Shown: one piece after another, positions 42,679-54,617 of the stretch | Position numbering within the stretch: the stretch's first letter is position 1 | How the letters are laid out: every line of letters begins with the position of its first letter | From: Acephala macrosclerotiorum | Taxonomy: Eukaryota > Ascomycota > Leotiomycetes > Helotiales > Mollisiaceae | Direction of reading: 5' to 3' | Assembly: GCA_014904845.1 (NCBI GenBank) | Contig: MU119207.1 | Coordinates: forward strand, 675,086-739,085 | Length of the DNA: 64,000 nucleotides | The notes under the pieces: model-generated | The model's input: only the letters and a program-made list of their open reading frames with translations | Database searches by the model: none | What the model was told of the DNA's origin: nothing | Position numbers and translations under genes: made by a program

Positions 42679-45600
42679 TCAAGACCATTTCAGCCCCTCC
42701 AAATCCTCGACCGCCGCCCACGTCAAAGTCACAGGTCCCAAAAACCCACTCGCCAACAGCGGCACCGTTGCATTATAATGCTTCCATGCCGCAAACTGAC
42801 CCTCTCGCCATTCTTATCCCCTTGGCCACCTCGTTCCATCGCATTTTCCCACCGTCCAGGCCACTCCTCGAGAGCAAAGTTCTGCGTCGTACTGTTGAAT
42901 ACGTCTTCGACTGGCAGATTCTCATCACCTATTAGACGATTGACCCAAGGATTGGTACCGGCAATGGACAGGGAGTTTGTCCCGGGACGGATGGCGGATG
43001 TGATGTCGACTTCGTAGGGTGGGAGCCAGGAAATTCCGAGGTCGTGGCTGTTGAGTGAGACTTCCACGGTGTTTTCGACTCGCCCAAGAGTGAGGAGTAG
43101 CTTCTGATTGGTATTAGGAAGAGATGAGGGGGGAGGAAGTGGTCGTGTAGGTTGCTGTTCCGGAGAAGTGCGCTACTTCAAAATTGGGATGCTTTTACAA
43201 GGATTGAAGTTGTGGAAGCGCGATACTCAAGGTGGACGTGTTCTTAGGCATGAACTGTGAAGGGAATGCCACCTTCCAGGGAGATGACAACACACTAGCT
43301 TTGCATGAAGAGACGGATAGGGTAGTGGTCGCGTTGGTGGAAGTGGTGAGCTCGTAGGTGCCATTCTCTCGGATCAACAAGTCGGACGAAGAGGTCGGTG
43401 TTACAGCTTTTGGCAAGTATGGCGGAGGAACGCTAGCGGAAGCTAGAGCGGAGATTTGGGAAGGCGAGAGGACGGTGGCGATGTGTGTCCAGTCTCCAGT
43501 GTAGTAGCCGGGGACTGTCGCGATAATTGTCGGAGTGGACGTGGATGCTTCGACAAGCTCAAGACCGTTGAGAGCAAAATAGAGACCTGCTGCGGAATGT
43601 CCTTTGCCGTAGGCAGAGGATACAGGAGGGTAGAAGACATAACTTGTCGAGCCATACCCTGCTACCTCGGGCTTGGCCCGGAGGGTGATGGTCCATGTTC
43701 CCGAAACGTTGACCCAAGGCGTCGTGGTGAAGGCGGGGTATGATTTAGTTGTATACAAAGCAGCTCCATCTTTCGTGATCTCGGACAGTTGTTGTGTCTT
43801 TGGAGTAGTTTTGGAGAGCCGGATGAAGGTAGATTGGTACCAAACGAAAGGGCTGACTTTCGTTCTGCCAGAGGCGGTCGACCGCATAGCAGGGGTAACT
43901 TCTCCAGTCGCTGGGTCCCAGATTTCTGGGGTGCCGGAGGTGGCCCGGAGACTGACGACAGCATCGATTGGTCTTCGAATCTGGTTAGTCACAAAATAGA
44001 CATCTTCCCCGCCTACTGAATTATGTCCGAAATATATAGCCGCATCGTTGGATGGCAAGGTGAAAGTGAAGTCAGTCCTAGCCCGATCGAGGTCAGCACA
44101 GAAGCTGTCGCATTTCCCACGAAGACCTTTCCGTTGTCAGCCAGCCCCCTAGCTCTGTGGTAAGAACAGCGACCGCGCTATCGGTGTCATTCGATCTGAG
44201 ACCCCTCGCAGGTATCGTGGATTGTAGTAGTATTGGGACATTCGCAAGCGCCAATGAAACTAGCTAGGTCAAGACTTGGATGGAGGCTGCAGGCATGACT
44301 GGGAACACAAGTAGAGAGACGCTATTCCTTGAGGGCCATACGGCTTTCCCATCCTTCGCGACTAGCTGGAGCAGATCTGCTTGTGAAAAGACGTCTTGCT
44401 GGTACGATACTGGGATGGAGTATGGTGAATTGCAGCTGATTGGACCTCCATTGTTCATCTCTTCTCCCCAAAAAGCCGCAACATTGGCCAGTCTTGTTCC
44501 GATCTGAAGCACAAGCGAATCCCTGCTGATTTGCGTCATCCAAGCAATGCTCTGGTCGGTCTAAGTGGCATGCTGGGCGAAATGTGCACCGAATGGTCTA
44601 ACCATCATGTCTGGGTATGCATCTTCTACTGGCTGAAGACAATAATCGTGCATGTAGAATCTGTTCGTTCCGAGACTCATTTTTCGATCAGCCCGAGCTT
44701 TCAGTTGGTATGGATGTTCAGTATGGGCAGAGCTGATGGGTTGCCCTGTAAATGATTCTGCTATATTCAGACCTTTGATGCCGCTAGTCCTGAAGTCCGA
44801 GCTCGATGTGCCGATCTCAGTGTAGCCGTCTGAGCCATATGTATTGTGGGACCAGAATTCTCCAAAAGCGTAGGTTGCCTGCGTTGAAAGTTCCATACCA
44901 TCGAACGGACCATCACCATACAGCTCGATGAGAAGTTGCAAATCATGTTCAGCTAGTTTCTCTGTGTAGTATCCGTAAGATTTGGTGACCGTGAGATGAG
45001 CGTGTGTCAATCGTAGACCGTAGAGGAACTTCTCGGTGGTTTCGGCTGATTGTAGGATTCTTCCTGTGACTGAGAACAACCAAGGGATAATTGAATACCC
45101 TCGAAGGGCCTCGAAGTCTTCAGCAAGTTTTCCGCCCCAATTTTGCATCCCTGGGATCATTAGCCATCATCCTATTACATGAATTTATACAGTACTAACC
45201 AAGCTCGTAGCTATCGATTTCTACTCCGAAGAGCGTGGTTGGAATGAATCTTTTCGTGGCTTCGATAATTCTGTTCATGTGGGTGGCGAAATGTGCATCA
45301 ATTGCCTCGGTACTGAAAAGGTCCACGCTCAAACCTGCAGCAACGATCAGGAACTGGTCCAAAGTGAGAGTTCGTAGCTTCCTACCTGCATGCCCATCCG
45401 GCGTAGCTGGCGTTTCTTGTCCAGTGACAGTATACCCAATTCTCACAACTGTGTAAGTTCCATTTCGTGGTGTCCAATGCAGAGCTCCTTTCGAATCCAG
45501 ATATTTTGAGACATCGAGGACTGTATTGGGGTCTATGATGGAAGTGCTTGAGACTGCATACACGACAGCGGTATTCGAAACCACCGAGCCAGGAGCAGCA

Positions 45601-46617
45601 TAAGACTTAGTGACCCAATCAGTCAGGCGTGCCCCACCAGTCAGCTCAACTCCCGTGGCCCGCGAAGCAAAACTCGGCTGCAGCCGATAATAATTGGCAG
45701 TCATAGTGCTGAAGACGCCGACTGCTGGAGCGTCCATAGCACGTAGAGCCGGGCCTGAAAAGGTGACGACGGAAATCCAGGTGTTGGAGTCATTGGATGC
45801 TTTCAGAGTCCATGTCGGAGGATAGTCTCTGGCGCCATCGAAGATGTTCAGAGGGGTTTCTGGGATGCGGTAGATGGAGATCGACTGAGCTGTCCACGAC
45901 CATTCATCTCAAAAGTCAAGTAGTCAGCGGACGTTCTTAGACGAAGTGGTTGATGATGTTCGTCTTCTGGAGAACTCTATCGAGAGTCACATTCGCTACC
46001 GCATCTCGCTAAGGCACGCCTTGTCCATATGCTGCAGGATACACTAAAACGTACAAATCTTCATAGACCCCCATCTTCTGGAATGGAGCATGAAGTGCTG
46101 TACCATTGGTTGCATTTGGGGCGATTCTGGTTTCCGCACACATCAATTCCTTCATGGATATGTTGACAGGAAGATTCTCGGATCCGACACCTGAATATAC
46201 GGGAGAGTTGTGCGTGGCGAAGTCCATCCCTTTTGCCTCCAACCCCTCGATAGCATGAACGAGAAGATCCAACCACTCATCGCTGTTGAACTCCACAGGA
46301 CCTTTCGGAATGCCTGCATTGACATCATATTGCAGGGCACCTCCATAGCCATAGTTGTAAAGGGCTTCGATATCTTTGTTGATTCCATCCTGGTTCACAT
46401 TGCCGTTGATCCAGAGCCAGAACCAGAAATTTGTTACCGTCCGGCCACTTCGAAAGAACCGGGACCTTCAAACCACACGTAGTCTATATTTCAGCGCTGG
46501 GTGACCCAAAACATTGCGACAATATACTTTGACGTGAAACCGAATCTCGTGGTTCGAGAGCAGGTGCTCCCAACGACAGTGAGACTGGCAGACCAGAACA
46601 GAGAGAAGTTGACGCAT
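42679..46617 (-). pseudogene. Secreted GH106-type alpha-L-rhamnosidase, multiply disrupted
   Basis: The ancestor is a large secreted glycoside hydrolase of family GH106, releasing L-rhamnose from plant polysaccharides or glycosides. The likely start at 46617 encodes MRQLLSVLVC, a signal-peptide beginning. Recognisable blocks are FWFWLWINGNVNQDGINKDI and YGGALQYDVNAGIPKGPVEF. Next are the central DQFLIVAAGLSVDLFSTEAI, SYELGMQNWGGKLAEDFEAL across an intron, and FWGEEMNNGGPISCNSPYSI. The C-terminal beta-domain follows, with SLNSHDLGISWLPPYEVDI and NPWVNRLIGDENLP. Lesions include TAG at 46011-46009, 44563-44561 and 44266-44264. Frame breaks lie near 45942, 45899, 44100-44140, 43080-43190 and 42780. 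Most frame breaks fit loss of one base. The gene is clearly dead but still nearly full length. Confidence 0.85.
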
Positions 46618-48876
46618 AGCCAAAATGACACGACGGGCAGGCGAATCAGATCCACATTAGAAAGAGCACGAGAGAAACTTTTCTAATGATATCCTGCCAC
46701 AATATCAACGATGAATGATGCCCATGCAGGGGCAAGCTTCGGAACTGGGCCGTGATTTGACGTGAACACAGTATTGTTCTCGTCGCTCGAAGATCTGTCA
46801 GATATGAGATTAACCGATGGAGTGGGCATGCCTAGCCTGAAACGGTATGCCCTCGAGCAATCTCGGGATATTTGTGCAGGAACAGTTCCCAGTTTCAGGG
46901 GATTAAGGGATTAGGGGAGGAATGATGTCGTTCCAGCTTGGCAAGGTCGGGGAACTTTGCGGGGGAGCAGAGAAGCTCATGCTGTCTGCATCATAGTCCG
47001 GTCGAGTGGTTTGATTGGAAAATGGCCAAGGGCCTATGTTTGTTGTTAAGAGGTGTTGTGGGTGGACGAGAGGAAAGCATTCGTAGAGGTGAGTTCGAGG
47101 TCGGATGTTGAGTTCCACGTGATGCCAAGAGCTGGGGGCGGGCCGACAAATGGCCCGGATTTCTTTCCTCTCTTCCCCATGTCTTGCCTTTCATCTTTTA
47201 GAATCCATCACTTCTCGCTCATATATGACCCGAAGATCTGTCTCCTTAGTGATCAGATTCTGCTTCTTTTCGCCCATAGGATGGCGTGTTGTCTGATTGG
47301 TAATTCCTCCTCGAGCCCTCGGACCATCTCTAGAATTCAGGCCATCCATAGGACGTCCCGACCTACAGGTTTCAAGACTATCATCCTGCTCAAGTGCAAG
47401 AAAACCTCGCCCTTTGAGTAAAATTTATTAGTACCGGAGGCATAGGACCTTCTCGAGTGGAGCCCACCTGCGAGGCACGTGACTCATTCCCTGAAGAACG
47501 CCTTCGAAAGCCTTGAAGTTGTCCATGCTTGTCTCTCAGGCACATTATAAAACTCAGAAAGATGTGTTTTACCATTGAATTACGTACAGAGAAACCAGCC
47601 AGAAGCCAGAAACACATATCGCCCTGTTCTGCTGGAAACAATCTCATTTTGCTGTCGATGGCAGGAAAGACGCGATTCATGCGATTGTCCACTCAAACAA
47701 TTCAATACTTATTACACGTCGCTAGATGCAAATATCCTTCATCCTCTCTTGTTCTCTTTACTGACATTCTGCTGTTCCTTTTGCTGCGCGCATTGGATCC
47801 ACGATACTCCTTCCGTCATTGAGAGTACAGTTTTGCTGCATGCAGCATGTCCTTTGTAGCGAACGTCGCTCCTGTCTCTGTTCTGATATTGGTTTACTGT
47901 ATGTTAATCCGCAGATCTCAACGTACAGCTCGAGCATTTGAAATATTTCGGATTTAAAGTTGTGCAGACAGATTGTTTAGACTAAGTTTAAACATCGTGA
48001 TCAGTTTCCTCCTGCACTTGTTCTCCTCTCAAGTCAGTCTCAAGGAGTGAATAAGATAGAAGTAGCATGTTCATCAGTCTTGAGAGGTTTCACTAGCGCT
48101 TGCATGATTACCTAAGGGCAGCGAAGTCGCAGGAACAACTTGCGTAGAAGAGTCAAAACGATCAACGAGGTACACTAGACCGCTTAATCGCAGCACGAAT
48201 CCCGCAATTTATGGAGCGGAAGATCATTTGTCGGATTTTTAAAAGCTAGCATTTGATGTGATGTTTTCCTTCTTCATCTGACTGCTTCAAGGACCGAGCT
48301 GAAGCTACTACTGGCTGTCATGCCGATCTGAGCATTGCTGACATCTAGATCGTTAAGTCAGATCTTAATCTATGCTCTCCCACCGTGCAGAATAAGCGAC
48401 AAAGAGGCTGTCAACGTCCTGCACTTTCTGGGACTTTATAATAGGAAACTAGAGTAGAATTTGAGCAGCAAAATCTAACGAGCAATTTAGGTGACTTTGC
48501 TCTTGGCTGTGTTTGACCTCTCAGCTACTACATTCCTCAGTCATGACAAATGTTCCTGATTTACTGGTACTTTGTGTTTGTCCTTTTTTCTGAAATCGCG
48601 AGGATGTCGTAGCTCCAAGATCGCCTTGCTTCATGCTGTGCTACGTAAAATTGAACAAAGAATGTTCTTGGTGGGATGGAGTGCAGATTGAAGTTTGAAC
48701 TTCGTAGGAGTATATTCCTTATGTATGAGTAGTAGCACAAAGACTGCGTCATCTACTAAGAACTTGAATCTTTGTACCTAACACTAGTGAAAAAAGGTTT
48801 GCGTGCGGAGAAGGCTAAATGAATTTATACAGTCTCAGGAATAGCAAATCACTCCCTAATGGACCAATAGAAAGCC

Positions 48877-48893
48877 TTTTTTTTTTTTTTTTT
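48877..48893 (+). repeat. Poly-T tract (17 T)
   Basis: An uninterrupted run of 17 T about 220 bp upstream of the secreted-protein ATG. T-rich tracts exclude nucleosomes in fungal promoters. On the minus strand it could equally be an old poly-A remnant, but no retro-element sequence adjoins it. Confidence 0.7.
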
Positions 48894-48983
48894 CAAGCTC
48901 TTGACGCCTCAGACTTCCGGCGTGCATATATAATTTCTTGTACGCTAGCCAAGCGAGGGCGAGCTCGCAATCAACCCTCGAGG

Positions 48984-48990
48984 TATAAAA
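48984..48990 (+). promoter_or_regulatory. TATA box of the small secreted-protein gene
   Basis: TATAAAA at 48984-48990 lies 124 bp upstream of the ATG at 49114, followed by a C/T/A-rich leader (CAAACAACTCC-type repeats). A TATATAAT stretch occurs about 60 bp further upstream. Spacing fits a regulated, highly expressed gene. Confidence 0.55.
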
Positions 48991-49113
48991 TCAGATCGTC
49001 AACCTGCTCTCGAGAACTCCAAACAACTCCTCACAACTCCATCTACTCTTGTACCCTTCAAACAACTTCAAACACAGCCTCACAGCACACAATCCAGACC
49101 ATCAATCACAAAG

Positions 49114-49842
49114 ATGTTCTCTCCAATCCACCTCTTGAGTGTCATGCTCCTCTCGATCTTCTCCGGCTTTGCCACTGCAGACTGCACCGCCTCCGACCGT
49201 CTCGCCATCGCCGCCCAAATCCCTAATGCCTACGATCTCTCTCCTATCGGCGCTTCCAATGCTGCTTTCGATGCTATTCCTTTCGCTCCCCTCTGCCAAA
49301 CTTCTATGTAAGTACCTTCCCCATCCCCAAACCTGATCTTGGATTGTGGCTCACGGTTCGTCTTTGCAGCGCTGCCAACGGACTCCCTCCTCTTCCCGTC
49401 GCTATCGACCGATCTACCACTGAGCTCTTCGCCAAGGCTACCCGACAACTGTTCTCAGAGGTCACTGGTTACTATATCGACTTCCCAGCCAATGGTACAA
49501 CTGACATTCAAACTAATGTCGTACGTATTCCCTCCCCTCCCCTCATCCGCTTCCTCATCACCGTCACTTTCTCTCCCCATTCACTCCCAACCCCCGCAAA
49601 CACACCCCCAAAAAACCGTAATACTGACAAGCAAACCCCAGACCCTCGGCGTCCGCAACATCATCCCGATCCCCGTCACCTTCTTCGCAAACGTCTACCT
49701 CGACTTCGGCACCGACCTCTCTGGCAACTGCCAAATCAACGCCGTTCGAGCTTTCGCCACTATCCCTAGTCAAGTCTTGGGCTTGATCCTGGCTGATAGT
49801 CCTCTTGATTTGAGCGGCATTATTGGAATTTTGGGATTGTGA
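49114..49842 (+). CDS. Small secreted protein of unknown function
   Basis: This is a predicted extracellular protein of 181 residues from three exons (49114-49307, 49370-49520, 49642-49842), all junctions in frame. The N-terminus MFSPIHLLSVMLLSIFSGFA then TADC is a clear signal peptide with a cleavage site after Ala near residue 22. The mature part has only three cysteines (in ADCTAS, PLCQTS, GNCQIN) and alternating hydrophobic residues suggesting beta strands (NIIPIPVTFFANVYLDFGTD). The C-terminus is Leu/Ile/Gly rich (LSGIIGILGL), without an obvious GPI signal. The family is not recognised. The TATA box, the compact promoter and codon use rich in C-ending codons suggest strong regulated expression. 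It may be an effector-like or wall protein, which is inference. Confidence 0.75.
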
Positions 49843-50473
49843 GGTGACACAGGGGTGAATATGGATTGACTGGTGGTATTGGTTGGGAATGTCCTGGCTG
49901 ATCTAGGTTTTCCGTTCTTCGTACACAAACAAACTGGTGGGTGTCTGCGGCTTGGTGAGATAGAGCGATGATAATGAATGAATGAAGCAGCAGGGTGTCT
50001 TTGACGCTTGATGCCCTTCGAACTACTTTTCCTAAACGATCCAGTGAATTTGTGAATTCTTGCACCACAGCATCCCCCTTCTAAAGACCTTTGAGTTGAA
50101 GTTAGATATAGGCTTCATTGTCCCAGTCAAGCCCTGTTGATTGTTCTTGTCTGGACCTAAAGACAACTTTAAGCGTTATGAGTAGTTCCGTCTTCTTCAC
50201 TTGTCTTTCCTTCATTCGTGTTGGGACCGTGAAGTTTTAGTAATTCACATTTCCAATGATCCGGGAGACATGAACGGTCAGCACCCAGACTCTTCAGCGT
50301 GTGCTGCCAAGTTTCCAGGACATCGTTCGTTGGAAATCCAGGCTGCCACCCCTGAAGCACCTGGCCAAAATTCCCTGTCGTCGACACTCACTTCCAATTT
50401 CTCCTGCAAGTGTGAAGTTCCGTAGTTAGATTGTCAGCTTGAAAAGAATTCATGCTTCAGTCCATGATGTGTT
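49843..50473. other. Convergent intergenic gap
   Basis: About 630 bp between the secreted-protein gene and the 3' end of the regulator. No gene recognised. Confidence 0.45.
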
Positions 50474-53306
50474 TCATTCAGGAGCAGCACTAGGTGCTCT
50501 ACTAACTCTACTCCCCGGCAGACTTCCCAAATCCCTTAGTAGATTTCCCAGGTTTTCTACAAGTGGCGGCAAAGGTTCATCCCTATCCGTAACAGGGAAA
50601 TTGCCCCTATAGGTGTCCCTCGCGACTGCAAGTATCTGATTCGTTTCCATCAACGAGATGAACTTCCCCTCCCCATCTCCTACAATAAGACCAGGAGAAC
50701 CTTGACCAGTTGACCGAAAGATCTTCGTATCCTGAGTCTCGGCTTCGTTCAAGACTACCTGGTCTGCGTCACGGCCGTTGGATCCGGAACCCGGTCGCAA
50801 CGAGTTGGGGATCATGAGTCCGTAGATCCAGAGGGTGAGACTGGCGTAGTAGACTGCGATTGCGTTGAAGCCTCGGCATTGGGCTTGTCCGAGTCTGGAG
50901 GCTGACCTAAATACCTGTCCTGCGTGCCAAACGGCGATTCTTGCCTCGTTCGTGTTCGCCCACTGCCCAAATTCGGTACTTGCAAGCTTTGCTTCATCTT
51001 CTCCAAATTTGCCAGCGAAACGTTGCAAGTCTTCAGGCGAGACGTGGAGGATCATTTGTAGGAGCTCGGCGATCAAAGTTGCTTCTGGGGAGTTGCGACT
51101 TAGTGCTGGAACGATAGAGGCCAGAGGTGAGAGGTCACGATAGAGCTCTGTGTGTTGAGTATGCAGACAAAGAAGGTGTGTAGATTTCTGGGGTGGGTAG
51201 AACTTCTTGGATTCGAGGAGTGAGTAGATCTGGGACCAGTAGCCGTGGAGTAAGATGAGGCAGGTGAGGTGCGTGTCGACTTGGCTGGCAAAGTGGCTCA
51301 GAATGTCAGGACTGTGGAGGGCCTCGAGAAAATTTGGTGTGGACTTGACGGGAAGTGCGAGGTAAAGATGCCGCCAGTCTTGGGCTGTTGACGCGTGCCA
51401 AAGAGCTCTAGAGCAGGGGAGTGGGAACTTGATTTCGGTGAGAGACATGAGCGGTGGCTTTTGGAGACCGATTGAGGCGTGGGTGTCGTGGATGAAGAGG
51501 TGCAGGACGAGTCTAGAGGAAGCGAGTGAGCAACAATGGGATTGTCCGGTGGTGAGAGGTATTTACCTTTTGAAGGACTCTCGCTCTACCCATTTCCTCC
51601 ACTTTGACTCGAGGACGGCATCAGAGTCATTCGGACTAGGGACAAGCAGTGAAGCATTTCCAACAGGAGCGAATGCACCAGCTCGACGGAGCATCTGGAA
51701 ACATCAGTATCGGGGATTGAATTACGATCTCCACGAGACAGCAAGAGAAGGATGATAGTGACGAGGAGCACACGTACGATAATAATTGGTTGTGCAAAAC
51801 TCTCAGCAATTTCCATCTTTCTCTTGAAGCCACTCCAGAGGCCAACATCAAGGCCTATTGTGAAAGCCTGTAAGGCCTGCAAGTCTCTGGTATGTCTGTT
51901 GTCTTGCTCCCACTGCTCCATCGTTAGCTCATTGGACAGCCTGAAGTCACGCGAGAGTGACATACATAAGCGGCAACAGTGTGTCGCACCACTTCTTGCA
52001 GCGAAAGACCCATCTTCCATATTGACGGATAGGAAATGAGTGTAGACCCAGCGGAAACAATGGCTATGAGCAAGTGAGGCAATACTTTGGCTGAATCAAA
52101 GCTTCCAGTGTGGATGAGACTGTCAACCCCGAAGCTCTCTTGGACGAAGAAGACTTGTATGATGCTGTTTAGCAAGGACAATGAAGGAAAATGAGGTGTC
52201 TGATCATGAGATTGTCTCAAAGTGAGGAGAAGCGATAGCATCTGGTCTCTTTGTTTCTGGTGGATGCTCGGTGCAACGGTTCCAGCTGCAGCAGGTGATT
52301 CAGGAGTTAAGATCGAAGGTATCGCGTCCTCATCGAGGTCAAGGTTATGCTGATCATTGAGAGCTTGGTCTTTCTGGGTAGGTTTCCAAAGCCAAGGGGA
52401 TCTTTCAAAGGCAGCATATCGCTTCGATGCATCTTTAGGCGTCGAGCTTGAAATGCTTGACGTTGGCTGTGACTCCCTGCTTCCAGTGTTGGTACTGTCC
52501 AGGCTTGGGTATGCTAGCTCAACACTGTCTAGGTCGATATCCCACATGCCAAAGTCGACATCTTGGCTGAAGTAAGAGTCTCTAGGATTGAACCCGAACC
52601 CATGTCCAAGCGTTGGATCCAAGAAAGATAGATCGTCATAGCCCATGAACTCAGTGCTGGCCATCTGAGCTTGCTCATAGTAGTTTGGATTGTTGATCTC
52701 ATGGGCCGGATTGGTCAATGCGGGATCTAGCACCATCACAGTCGTTCCGGAGGAGGTTCCATGCATATCAGAAGTGCTGTTCGGCTGCTCGCCATTTAGG
52801 ATGTTTGCCAGAAAGGGTGACCCAATATTGTCAAGTGAGGCATTGTTAGAATGCTGATTTGAGGCATTGAACGTCGTCATGGTCGAAGAATTAGGAGATT
52901 CTCGCTGTGCGGTCTGTATCCTATCATTTGGCGTCTCACACGGCACACCCTTCTTCACACACCTTGCACACGGCTTCTCATCCTGGCATTTTGCCTTCGA
53001 CGCTACACAATTCAAACATGCAGCGGCAACCCTCTCTCCCCTCTCAATTCTCGTTGCTGGCTTGTCACTCCCCGCCCTATCATGACTAGCCTGATGTCGA
53101 TTCAGTAAATCCGCACGATTAAAACTCTTCGTGCATCGCGTGCACTTGTGTGGTCGCGCATTCTCGTGACTTTTCAAGTGGCGATTGAGATGATCTGCTC
53201 GCTCGTAAGTGCGGCCGCAGAGCCAGCAGCGGTGAGTTGGCCCTGGTCGGTTGAGATTGGCTTCCGGTGCTGGTAGAGGTTCCGAGAAAGAGTTCTGGGA
53301 GGTCAT
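50474..53306 (-). CDS. Transcription factor with two C2H2 fingers plus a Zn2Cys6 cluster
   Basis: This is a predicted nuclear DNA-binding regulator of 880 residues from four exons (53306-51966, 51912-51778, 51694-51567, 51512-50474). The N-terminus carries C2H2 finger 1 (C27, C30, H43, H47) and finger 2 (C55, C58, H71, H75). A full Zn2Cys6 cluster follows 20 residues later (C97, C100, C107, C113, C116, C123; core ACLNCVASKAKCQDEKPCAR). An Asn/Ser/Asp-rich acidic middle (about 130-330) may be an activation region. From about 350 on, the fungal transcription-factor domain is visible (LLTLRQSHDQTPHFPSLSLL; LWSGFKRKMEIAESFAQPII). The first intron (51913-51965) has a CTAAC branch site. It sits upstream of and divergent from the extradiol dioxygenase gene, about 390 bp apart, so it may control that gene. 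Confidence 0.9.
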
Positions 53307-53693
53307 AGTGGTGAGAGGCGTGGAGTGAGCGATGGACTGATTGTTGCAGGAAGGGGAGGCGGGGATCGGAAGGCATAAAAGAATGTGGAGGTGGCGGTGG
53401 GGGACTACAGTAGCGTGCCAAGATCGCTACCCCTCATCCGAGGCTTCGGGTCGGCGCTTCCAACGTTCCCGAGACATCGAGTTGTGGATTTGAGGCTGTT
53501 GAAGCCGGCATTTCCAAATGCACGTCGCGCCATTGTTTCTCTCCGAAAATACTCTCAAGTCAATATTGACCTGAAACTAGAGCTGCTCAACACTTGTGGG
53601 AAGTTTATGTCCTCTGCCCTGCTCTGATATTTCCTTTTCTTAAAGCTTTGGTCAATTTTCCAAGCCATTTGAAATTTGGTGCATCTTCCCAAT
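53307..53693. other. Divergent promoter between regulator and dioxygenase
   Basis: A 387-bp bidirectional promoter region. A candidate operator could lie here, but I recognise no specific site. Confidence 0.5.
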
Positions 53694-54617
53694 ATGCCTT
53701 CAACACCAGTACATTTCTTCTCCCATGGCTCAACCATGATGCTGGGAGAAGAGTCAAACTCAGCCACATACTGGAAGAAATGCGGCGACGCCGCCCTCGC
53801 AAACGGCGTCAAGCACGTCGTGATGATGGTACGCTCCCCTTTCCCCATTTCCTTATCCCACTCACTCATCTCACATTAGGGTGCACACTGGGCAACACTC
53901 AACGACGAGATCGAAGTAGCCGCCAACCCCTCCCCCTCCAAATCTCCCGTAGCATACGTTCACCCCTCCAAATTCCAAGACTACAAACTGAACCCCGACC
54001 TCCCCATGGCCGACACCTGTGTCTCTCTCCTCAGAAAAGCCGGACTGAAAGCCAAAAAGAACACGACATTCAACTGGATACACGACACCTATCTCATTTT
54101 GATAAGAATGTTTCCAGACGGATGTCCACCCACGACGATCATCTCCATGAACGCGAGATATGACCCTCATTATCACGTGAGAGTTGGAGCCGCGTTGTCC
54201 TCGCTGAGAGATGCAGAAGGAGAGGGAAAGACACTTTTGATCGGAACCGGCGGTGCCGTCCACAACCTCTACCGCAACGAATGGGCGCAAATGCTTCTCT
54301 ACCGCGACAACTTCGCCATGGAGAAAGCGCCCGAGGGAATACTGATGGATTTCAGACAGGAGTTTGAGGATGCCATGCTCAAGAATTCGGGACCGGCGTT
54401 GAGACGCGCGATTACGATGTTGATGAAGATGCCAAACTACCGAGATGCGCATGCGACCGATGACCACTTCATGGCTGCGTGCTTCGTGGCTGGTGCTGCG
54501 GGGAGGGAAGAGGATGTTGGGAAGAAGGCGGAGATTGGGGCGGAGGATTGGGAGTTGAGGAATATGTGTAATTCTCAATTTACGCTGGGAAGCTGGGGGA
54601 CTGCTGTGACTGTCTAG
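53694..54617 (+). CDS. LigB-type extradiol ring-cleavage dioxygenase (DODA-like)
   Basis: This is a predicted Fe(II)/Zn-dependent class III extradiol dioxygenase that opens catecholic rings. Relatives include LigB and DOPA 4,5-dioxygenases. Two exons (53694-53828, 53880-54617) give 290 residues. The start MPSTPVHFFSHGSTMMLGE holds the conserved paired histidines of the HG-type metal site, and GAHWATLNDEIEV continues the core strand across the intron. RYDPHYHVRVGAALSSLRDA and LIGTGGAVHNLYRNEW supply the further histidine sites, and DHFMAACFVAGAAG the last. Length and order fit the family. It is divergent from the dual zinc-finger regulator, which suggests linked expression. The substrate could be a catechol, gallate or DOPA type, and sequence alone does not decide. 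Confidence 0.88.

Larger units (their letters stand above)
46618..49113. other. Gene desert, about 2.5 kb
   Basis: No coding region recognised on either strand. Short frames (47053-47421, 47529-47822) lack features. The right end carries the promoter of the secreted-protein gene, with a 17-T tract and a TATA box. Confidence 0.5.

Noticed and set aside
48877..48893. Poly-A tail of a retroposed element (as T17 on the plus strand)
   Set aside because: No retro-element coding or target-site duplication seen next to it. A promoter T tract is simpler.
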